From NCBI GenBank assembly GCA_012295275.1, contig CM022672.1, forward strand, positions 4,056,443 through 4,120,442: DNA of 64,000 nucleotides. Direction: 5' to 3'. Origin of the DNA: Chrysomallon squamiferum. Its lineage: Eukaryota > Mollusca > Gastropoda > Neomphalida > Peltospiridae. The notes beneath the pieces are model-generated. The model did not search any database and was not told the origin of the DNA. It saw nothing but the letters and a program-made list of their open reading frames with translations. This document shows, in pieces, positions 10,613 to 20,900 of the stretch; the stretch's first letter is position 1, and each line of letters starts with the position of its first letter. A program made the position numbers and the translations under genes.

Positions 10613-11962
10613 TCACTTTCCGGCAGTTGGATCTTCTGATTCAGAAGTTGTTTGTGTTATCTCTTCAGGCACTGCAATACTATCCTCAGATTCTGTTACT
10701 GTGTCACCAACAATTGCTGTAGCTTCCTCAGGCACTGTTGTAGCTATTTGAGATGCTGCTGTAATTTCATCAAGGACTGCTACAGCTTCATTAGTTGCAA
10801 CAGTGGATGTATGAGGTACCTCTGGAGTTTCTTCAGTAACTTGGTAACTCGAAGTACTGTCTGTATCAGTTGTTTCTGAAGGTGTGTCTGGCATTTTTGA
10901 ACCATCCACTACCTGTGATTCCATTTCCCCAACATTAGGATCTTGCAAAATTTCGTCATTATGCTCATCTGATTCTAGATCAACTTTAGATCTGGATGTA
11001 ATATCTCCAGGATCGCTGGTAAAATCACATTCACTTGCTGTATCTATTGTTATTGTTGGAACAGTCAAACATGTTCTAGTTGCTTCAATTTCATCCCGTA
11101 TATTTTCAACTGTTTCTGAATGAGCTGCAGCTTCACTATCATCAGCTGACTCAGAGGAAGAACCACTAAAACTTTCAGACTTAAAGTCTTCAGATTTAGA
11201 GGAGCTGTCTTTGATAATCAAATTCAGAATTGATGATCCTGAAGAATCTTGTGAAATATATGAACCATCTCCAGCAACTTTACCCTGAGAAGATTCAGCT
11301 GGAGGATCAAGAGCTGAGAAACCACGATCTATCTGATCCAGTAGTGGCAACATGTCGGAGTAACGAGCATCCAGACCTAGAAACGTCCTCATTGATGATG
11401 AAGCAATTTTGTCCCTTTCTATCTGAGTGTCTCTACTGAGTAAAGCTTTTCGCTGAGATGCTCTGCCCATGCTCATTCTAGACAGTCTGCCAATGTCATC
11501 AATGGACATTACAGAGTTAGCATATACTCCTGCCTTTGTGGACAAGTTGCTTGATGTCCTCACTTCTGACACTTCCAACAATGGAATGGCGTTTGATGCT
11601 TTCTCTTCATCATCTTCAGCATTTTGATTTTCATTAGTTGATTTAGTACCATCTCCAGATTTACCTGAGGATGTAAGGTCTGATGTTCCTGGTTGAGACT
11701 TTGATGCTGAGGAAGCCAGTGACTTTCCTGAAATGGTTCTTGATTTTGAAGACTCTGTGAAGTTTTCTCTTGACATGTTCTCATTTGTATCTTCGCGAGT
11801 CATTATGTCCTCCAGTTCTTTGTCAGCTGATAATGAAAAAGCTGTACTTTCTCTGCTTGGCTGTGGACTTCCCACAAAGTCTTCAGTCTTCATCACTGCA
11901 GATTTTAAGCTGTCTCTTCGACTTAGTTCATCAAACATTACTTCTGATTGTTCTTTAACTCT
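10613..11962 (-). CDS. HEATR4: HEATR4 exon 14: acidic Ser/Thr-rich C-terminal tail
   Basis: This exon of 1,350 bases encodes residues 1007-1455 and the TGA at 10615-10613. After RVKEQSEVMFDELSRRDS it becomes low-complexity and rich in S, T, E and D, with serine clusters (SGSSSESADDSE). Near the end are degenerate VPEEAT/VPEEIT units. No folded domain is visible; it is probably disordered and heavily phosphorylatable (inference). The acceptor TATTACAG is clear and phase 0. Confidence 0.85.
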   Translation of the reverse strand, partial: RVKEQSEVMFDELSRRDSLKSAVMKTEDFVGSPQPSRESTAFSLSADKELEDIMTREDTNENMSRENFTESSKSRTISGKSLASSASKSQPGTSDLTSSGKSGDGTKSTNENQNAEDDEEKASNAIPLLEVSEVRTSSNLSTKAGVYANSVMSIDDIGRLSRMSMGRASQRKALLSRDTQIERDKIASSSMRTFLGLDARYSDMLPLLDQIDRGFSALDPPAESSQGKVAGDGSYISQDSSGSSILNLIIKDSSSKSEDFKSESFSGSSSESADDSEAAAHSETVENIRDEIEATRTCLTVPTITIDTASECDFTSDPGDITSRSKVDLESDEHNDEILQDPNVGEMESQVVDGSKMPDTPSETTDTDSTSSYQVTEETPEVPHTSTVATNEAVAVLDEITAASQIATTVPEEATAIVGDTVTESEDSIAVPEEITQTTSESEDPTAGK

Positions 11963-14900
11963 CTGTAATAAATAAAGATTTATAAGATTCATTAATCCAG
12001 ACATTCCTATCAGCTCAGTTTTTATTAAAAAAAAAAAAAAACATGCATTAAAAAACAACTTTAAAAACAATTAAAACAAAACTGTGCACAAAAACCCCAT
12101 GCAAACAAACAGAAATCATTCTAGATAAAAAATTAATTAACATTGGAATTCTAATTAAACATCTTTACAGACTGTTTCTGTACCACAAAATACATTAGCA
12201 AGTTTTACTGTTAATGATAAAAATTAGTTTTTGTTCAATGAATTTGATTCAAAGAATAAATAAATAAATAAATAAACAAATAGATACACCTGACATAAGA
12301 TGTTCTTATTCATATAATTACATACATATAAACTTATTAATAATAAATCCAAATTGCATTACATTTTAGACTAAATTTATGATCACACTTTTGAAATGCA
12401 AACTAAACTTAGCTTAATTCAAATCATTAAAACACATCATATAAATATATTATTAACATTAGGCAGGCTTATGAAATTTTATTTAAACAATTACAACAAA
12501 TCAAATCAGTTACAGGATTAAATTCAAAATATAACACTGATAAAACAATTTCCAGATGTTTATTTTTCTTAAAGTATTTATTACCATAAATATCTGAAAG
12601 AGATGAATGCAAGTTAATATAAAACCTGTAAACAATATTACTGACATTGTCAGTTAATGTAAGCAGTCATATTTGTGTGCATCATTTCTTTTTTAATGAA
12701 TCTGCCAGTGATAAACTGATTAACACACTTCATCTGTTAGCCTCTTTTTAAAAAGAATGTATCATTTGTAATCTTTATGAAAGAGATGGACCTTTTTCAC
12801 TGAATGTATATGTAGTAAGAACTGAAAAGGTACAAATGTACAAAAAAAAAACCCACACTTTGTAAAATCCACATAAATAAATTTATAACAAATAATAATA
12901 ATCTTTAAAAATGACATACCGTAATTTAATTCTGATTGTTATTAGGCTTTATTCACATCATTTTGTAACATGCAAAGGAAATTTGTGGCCAGTATACTAT
13001 GGGCAATTCTTATCAAAACCAGCAAGAAAAGTATATGTTATATCATTTGATATTCCAGTACGAGACTGAATGTGGACAGTACAAGTGTTCCAATGGTTTT
13101 ACATATTTTATCCTGAGAAAACACATACTTGTGAAGAATTCATAATGAGGAATTAGACTGAGGGATGCTTCAAATGTGGTATTCTGAGCTATAGCTGGCT
13201 CATTTGGAATTAAATTTCATAAAAGAGTAGAACCAACCAACAAACAAACAACAATAATAATAACTAAAAACAAAAAAAATGAAACAACAACCAACCCCTC
13301 CCCATCAAAGAAACCTGTTATATAATTATTTAATATATATATATATATAAATGGCTAAGTGGAAAACAACAAAAGTAACAAACAAATAAAACAAAAACAA
13401 AGTGCAACATTATTGACATGATGTTTATCAATGATCAATTATCAGGTCATGATACATCTTATCCAACAAACTGTATAATTATTGGTCACTTGTGTTATTG
13501 GTTGCACTTTGTGTAATTATAATAAAAATTCAGCCAATTCAGTATATATATATATATATATATATTTTTTTTAAATATTTTAATTTTAATTTTAACAGAA
13601 TAAAATAAAATAATAACAAAAAAAAAAAAAAAAAAAAAAGAGAAAAACATGATACCTTCATTTCATTAGTAACAGAAGTAGTAACATATAACTTGTGTCT
13701 TTCAAGGTTAAGAGATGACTCTGAGGCAAGGTTAAGATAAAGATTTGTTCTTTTAAAAAATCGCTGGGTAAAAAAAAGTAAATAAATAAATAGATAAATA
13801 ACTAATAAATATATGAATAAATAAATAAATAAATAAATAAATAAAATATAAAAATAAACAAGTAAGTAAAGACATGGGGAAAAAAATTTAAAAACATTAA
13901 AAGCACAGTTAAATTAAATCATCACTCTAGTACGTATTAAAAATAATGAATGGATATTTATTGAAACTAATTTTTAATACAAACGGTACTCATAATTTAC
14001 TTGTATGATGATACCAGAGAGCAAATCCTCTGTTCATGTTCCTTTGTCACTGGTCAGTTGCAAGGATTTTTTTCTATATGCATTAACTGCAGTAACCTTT
14101 GCAAGCACAGGTTTACATGAAAAGTAATCTTAATCCAACCATTTAAAATTCAACAATTACAATATAAGGAAATGTTGTATGAACAAGAAGAGGTGATTCA
14201 TGCAAATATTAATGATTTGACTAACTTGATATATTAATTACTGACAAGCAGAAGTTATTAATATGATATTTTCAGTAAACATTATGATGCTTGATTAGGT
14301 GCATGACATTAATAAAATGCTGTACTAAGCATACAGTGTTAACATGTTGCATTACCAAGCACATAGTATTAACATGATGCTTACCATGTATGTAATACTA
14401 ACATGATGCATTACCAAACACATAGTATTAATATGATGCTTACCATGTATGTAATACTAACATGTTGCATTACCAAACACATAGTATTAACATGATGCTT
14501 ACCATGTATGTAATACTAACATGATGCATTACCAAACACACAGTATTAACATGATGCTTACCATGTATGTAATACTAACATGTTGCATTACCAAGCACAT
14601 AGTAATAACATGATGCTTACCATGAATGTAATACTAACATGTTGCATTACCAAGCACACAGTATTAACACAATGCTTACCATGTATGTAATACTAACATG
14701 TTACATTACCAAGCACACAGTATTAACATGATGCTTACCATGTATGTAATACTAACATGATGCATTACCAAACACATAGTATTAACATGATGCTTACCAT
14801 GTATGTAATACTAACATGATGCATTACCAAACACATAGTATTAACATGATGCTTACCATGAATGTAATACTAACATGATGCATTACCAAACACACAGTAT

Positions 14901-17900
14901 TAACATGATGCTTACCATGTATGTAATACTAACATGATGCATTACCAAACACACAGTAATAACATGATGCTTACCATGTATGTAATACTAACATGATGCA
15001 TTACCAAGCACATGGTATTAACATTATGCATTAAAATGTTTGTTATATTAACATGATGTATAATCAAGCATTTAGTATTAAAACAACACATTATACATGG
15101 TGTGTTATCAAGCAAGGCAACCTGCTGTTTATAAAAATATAACATTAATATTTTTGTGTATCTGCTATATTTAGTTGTTCTCTAAATGTCAGAATTACCT
15201 CTAGTTCCTTGTCTGACTCATAAATTAATCGAGCAATATTTTCCCTCTTCGTTTCATCCATTTCATCCTTCATGATGTGTGTTGCAATGATGTTGCGGGT
15301 GCACAGTTTGCGCACCTCCATCTTAATCTGGGCCACCATGTCCATGTCATCTGAGCTGTTTACACCAAACTTATACAGTGCATCAAGCATTTCACTGAAA
15401 CAGTAATCAAATATTAACAGACATTATAAAGAAGAAAAAAAAAGCAGTGAAAAACAACACCATTAAACATATGACATAATTATTATTATATATAAATACA
15501 AAAACAATAAACAGTCTGGTGATGTAAATAATTATCCTGGATAAAACATTTTATACTTTGATATAATTGTCTGTTTTGTTTGTTGTAACTGGGTTTTTGC
15601 TAACAATAAAGGATAACCCCCAAAATTACATAACAACCTAATGAAGATGTATGGAAGAAGAATGGCCTTTCCATTTTATGTCTCTTAGATACTGATCACA
15701 AGCCAGTGTTTTTGATGGTTTACTACTCACTGTTTATTATTGATAAATATTGCTTGCAAACAACAAATAAAACAATAATTTTTATAGTTTATTCTGACAA
15801 ACGGTTCCTTTTAAAATAAAAATGAAACATTATATGTTCAAAATGGATTTTTGTATCCCACCACAGCAGAAGATACAATTTCTGAAAGACTCAGATATTT
15901 CATTTACTTGGCACTGTAGCCTTAAAATACTGAGAAGTGTAGTCCTTACAGAATTATTTCCCTTCTTGTGATTTCATGTAATAGGTTTTAAAGCATATCT
16001 GATTATTGAACATGTATATTCTCACTGTATGTGACTGAAAGGTTAGACGACAAGCCAAAGTAAATTGTTATTTGACAATCCAAACTGATTAACTTTAGAT
16101 GCCAAACTATTCACAATTTTAACATACCAGTTTAATTTTAAATTTGTTTTACCAGTAGCAACACCAATTATATTTCTATCGTTTTAATTTAATTTTAATT
16201 TTATCTAAACCTTTACCCATTCTAATCTGTTTGCAAGTTTTATTATTTACTCACTCTAAATGGCTTGCTTGTTTGAATCTTTACTTACTCTAAATGTTAT
16301 CCTTGCTTCAGTTTTTTACTTACTCTCTAACTAATTTACTTGATTCTACAAGGAGTCGATCCTGCAACACTTCAATCATTTCATCCTCGTCGTACTCCAG
16401 CAACATCAGCGTGTGACATGCCTCTGCTCTCACTGTTGGCTTTTCCTCATAGCGCAGAGCCCACAGCAGACAGTCACAGATCTTCTCACTCGTTACACCA
16501 ATCTTACCCAGAGCTGAGCAAAATTATATTAAAAAAAATAATAATAATAATTATAATAAAAATATAAATTTAGCAAAAAACAAAAACAAAAAAAAAAAAA
16601 AATTCTTATATATTTATGGAAGAACAAATTATAAAAATTATATTAAAAAAAAAAAAAAAAAAAATAAAAAAAATAATAGTATATATTTAGCCAAATAAAA
16701 AAATCTTTGTTTTGTTATATATTTAATGAAATACAAATTATAAAACATTTTATAAAAAAAAATCTATGATTATACATAAAAGAGGCATAAATGCAGTAGC
16801 TTGAAAGTGAGAGAGAATCATGTACATACATACATACATATATACACACACACACATACACACACACACATACACACACACACAAATTAAATAGATGAAA
16901 AGATTAGTCGAGTTATTTATATATATATATATATATATATACAGACACACACCTTGTATTGCTGTGGCTTTGACCTTCCAAACTGAATCAAAGGAAGCTA
17001 TGTGAACCAGCTTACTGACAACCTGTTCATCTTTGATGTGCAGATTACCACTTGTAATACAAGTCTCCAGCCGGATAGACATGTACGGATCATCAAAACA
17101 TTTGAGAAAGGGTGGAAGCAGTTTGGCTGTCATTATGCCTGAAATCAGATTTGTTTAAAAATTATTAATACAAAAACATAAATATACAGCATCCTTAACA
17201 GATTTCACATTCAAAGATGAACAACACCTACATCCATCAAATACACTAACACAGAAATTTTTGTTATCCTTAACTATATTTTTACCACATTGATATTTTC
17301 TGGCACAAAAAAAAAAAAAAAACCAATAAAAATCACAAGAAAAAAAAAGAAAAAGAAAACAGATGTCAACATCATCAGAAACAGAGCCAAGGCAATACCA
17401 CACCAATTAAAATGTCCACATGTTATATTAGTTAAAATGTAACTGACCTAGCTGACCAATTCTGCTGATTGCCTCTAACCGGACCAGTTCACTTCCACTA
17501 GCTATTCGGTTTTTAAGTTCATCGTGGACTTCTCGGCCATGTTGAGTCTTGCCAAGACACTGAGCTGCTGCTTTTCTCACTTCTGAATGCCAGTCATTCC
17601 ACATCAGTTCTGACAGCTTAAGAGTGATGTCCTTGAGAGGGACAGAAAGAAAGAATGAGTTGTTAATACAGTCCAAGCTATGTATAAATTTGCAGATCTA
17701 GAATTGGTAACGAATTCTGCAAGAATCAGTGTCATTCATCCTGAATGTAAAAATATTCACCCAAATGAAAATACACTGTCCACTGGGGGGAATAAGTTTA
17801 TTGAGATTTTTAGTTAAAGTGTATTTGTCTATGTACAAAACAAACCAAAAAATATATAAATAAATAAAAATGGGGTCATTAAATATAAAAGAATTATTCT

Positions 17901-20900
17901 ATACAAATCATAAACGGCATTAATAAAATATGGAGTATAAAAAATATTTTAAATAAACTCTCTAAAAATGTCTGCCAAATTGTTAGTCAAAAATGAGCCT
18001 TACCTTATTGATGGTGCCATGCAATGTAGGAAGGATCTTACAAGCAATTACGCGATGTCGCCAACTACTGCTGTTCAACTGCTCAGCAACCATACAGTGA
18101 ACCAGAGTCTAAAGTAAAATACAAATTAGTGAAATTTACCAAAAAACAAAAAACAAAATAATTTCTTTGCAGATTCATTCATACAAACATAAAAATATAA
18201 AGGTGTGATTAATTACTTATATAGAAATATTTACGAAAAAAAAAAAAAGACTAGAAAAATAACCATTTGAAGAACTCACTGAGTTGTTACTGATTTTGGC
18301 AAGAAGATGGATGCCCTGTTCATGTTTGATGGAGTCTTCTGTAGTCAGAAGTTGTGTTATTATTTCCCCTACTACATCAGAGTCACAAATACCAAAATGT
18401 GCAAGACACTGGGCAGCTGTCCATCGTTCTATTGTGGTCTGTCCAAACAGTGTCTTTCGCAGAATACTCTCAGCCTGTCCATGAAAACAAACATCTTATA
18501 ATAAATCACATAATAGATGTATTTATCACTAAAGAGACTTATGACAAAATTATATTATAATCATGTTGATTTATTTTTATGTATCGAGAAATTATCTTAA
18601 ATGTTTTATAGCACATTCACACCAACTGTAACATGGGAATTTGGAAAAACAATATTTTACTGAAAATGTCATCTTCTATAAGCCATACATATATAAATCC
18701 TAGAGATGGGCTTAGTTACAACATACTCTTGGAGTAATCCTCCTTTGTCATCCTATTGGATAATTTCCTGCTCCAGACAGTGCAAGATGACTTGCTTGTC
18801 AGAGTTTAAGAATTATACTCTCCTATCTAAGATATGGTGCCTTTATTATTATGTCATCAATATACAAAGAAAAATAACTTACAAGGAAAGTATCTGACAA
18901 CATGAAAAATATTTTCACTTGATTTAATAACTTGCTACTATTTACTTTGCAGTATATACATTAATAAAAATTAAAAAAAAAATAAAAAAAAAAAAAAAAA
19001 ACTGGCATTTATTTTAGTAATTAATAACAGAACCTTTGGAGTTGGATGATTCAGTGAATACAGAGTGATTGCTGCTGTCTTTTTCACTCTGTCATTGCTG
19101 TCATCTAGCAGACAGTCAAGACCAAGAAATATTTTTTCATCGATGACAGAAGCTCGTCTTTCCTCGTAGTCCAGAGTGATACCCTGGTCTGAAGGGGGCT
19201 TGTACTCAGCTGCCTTGCCTGCAGTCACAATGGCCTTGAGTCGAACATGTGACTGAAGGTCTGTCATATCTTGAATCAAATCATCAGTAGTACTGTCAGC
19301 AAACTGACCACTAAGGTGCCACTTGGCACGCCACTCATCAACTGAAAAACATTTATTTAGTTGTTTTAGAGCAAGAAAACTGGACCTTGAATTGTTGGTA
19401 TGCCATTCATGGACTAAAACCATGTTTACTTTTTTTTAGTTGTTTTAGAGGAATAGTTGAAACTATACCTTTATTGGTTTGCCATTCACTGACTGAAAAT
19501 GAAGTTTAATTATTTAGTTGTTTCAGAGTTGTAGTTGAATTGGACATTCAGTTTATTGGTATATCATTTATTGATCATAATAGTAATTTCAATTTTTTTG
19601 TTTTGTTTTACAGCAATGTTTGAAACTGGATCATGCATCTACTGTATGCCATTCATCAACTGGAAAGCAATTTAAATTATTTAGTTGTTTCAGAACAATA
19701 GTTGAAATTGGTTCTTTTAATGCCATTCACTGATGGAAAAATAAGTTTAATTATTCAAATGAAATATGAACTTGAATCCATTAAATTAATTCTTTAACTG
19801 ACAAATATTAATTACATTTTTTAAAATAAACAATAACAATGTCCTAAAAACATTTTTAAAAACACAATTCCTGAAACAGGCCAAAATGTTTTCATCAACT
19901 GGTGTACTATTTTGACTTTTATTTTTTCTGAATGATGAAATTTCTTTAATTCAATATACCTTCTGGTTCGTTTTGTTATTTAAATATTTTTATTTTTTTA
20001 TTAAAAGTTTTAAATAACCATTTTATTAATAGTCCATTTCACCCCTTTTACATGTCTGTTTTATAAACAAAACTCAGTGGTCTTTATTTTCAAAACAAAG
20101 TTAGTTTAGAGGTATGTATATAACTGAATAAAAGAAATTTAGTGAAAACTGGACTCACTGATTTGTACAAGAGAAGTATTAAGTTTGATAATTCTCCGAG
20201 TCTTTGGATCTGGTGATCGATGGAATTCTGGATCATACCCAGGTGGTGCTATATTCAGTACCTCTGATGTGTCCTACAAATAAATACTTTCTCTCAGTAT
20301 ACAATATTCTTTTTTTATTTTTCCATTTAAAACATAAATAATAATAATAATAAAATCCTAAAAAACACTGTCTTTCTAAACATGAAAGTTGGAATATTTG
20401 GTAGAAATGCTGAATCCATTATATTTTCACATCATCATTATGAATACTTCATATCTTCAAATTCAATACCACTACAAATATTTATGAAATTAGAAATTTT
20501 GTTTTCACATATTGCTTTTTATAAGTATTAAAATCATTACATTTTAACCAAATTTGCCTTTTGCATGGTGGATTATGAGTTTCAGTTTTAAAAACAATTC
20601 GTACATCATAAGGTTCTGGAAGTTCCTTCCACCGCTTACTTCCCTTCTTAATGGTTGTGATATGTCTGTGGTGAGGAGTTCTTCGTGGCTTTTTCTTTTT
20701 CTCAGTTTCAGGGTGCCAGTGTTCAGGAAGTTCAGGGTACTCCCTGCGTAACTGTTTCTTAAATTTGTTCTGACATTCCATCAAAATTGTTGTATCCTCA
20801 CCTGGCTGGTAAACCTGCTTGCAGCCTGAAAAAGTAAACAAAAATGTAAAAAAAATGAATGAAAAAAAACAGTCAGCAATACATTTCTAATTTAGAAATA

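Noticed and set aside
10652-11975. Several plus-strand and alternate-frame open frames across this stretch
   Set aside because: They are antisense or frame shadows of the long HEATR4 exon 14, whose reading is supported by a phase-matched splice to exon 13.
14250-15110. Regularly spaced repeats that could suggest a CRISPR array
   Set aside because: The units are head-to-tail with no unique spacers; this is a dimeric minisatellite in a eukaryotic intron.
14942-15145. 67-codon minus-strand frame
   Set aside because: It is mostly the translated minisatellite and lies in an intron.
20540-20575. GC-type or GTTAAA/GTAATG donors for HEATR4 exon 5
   Set aside because: Each leaves a phase that gives a stop or breaks the frame with exon 6; only GTGAAA at 20509 fits.
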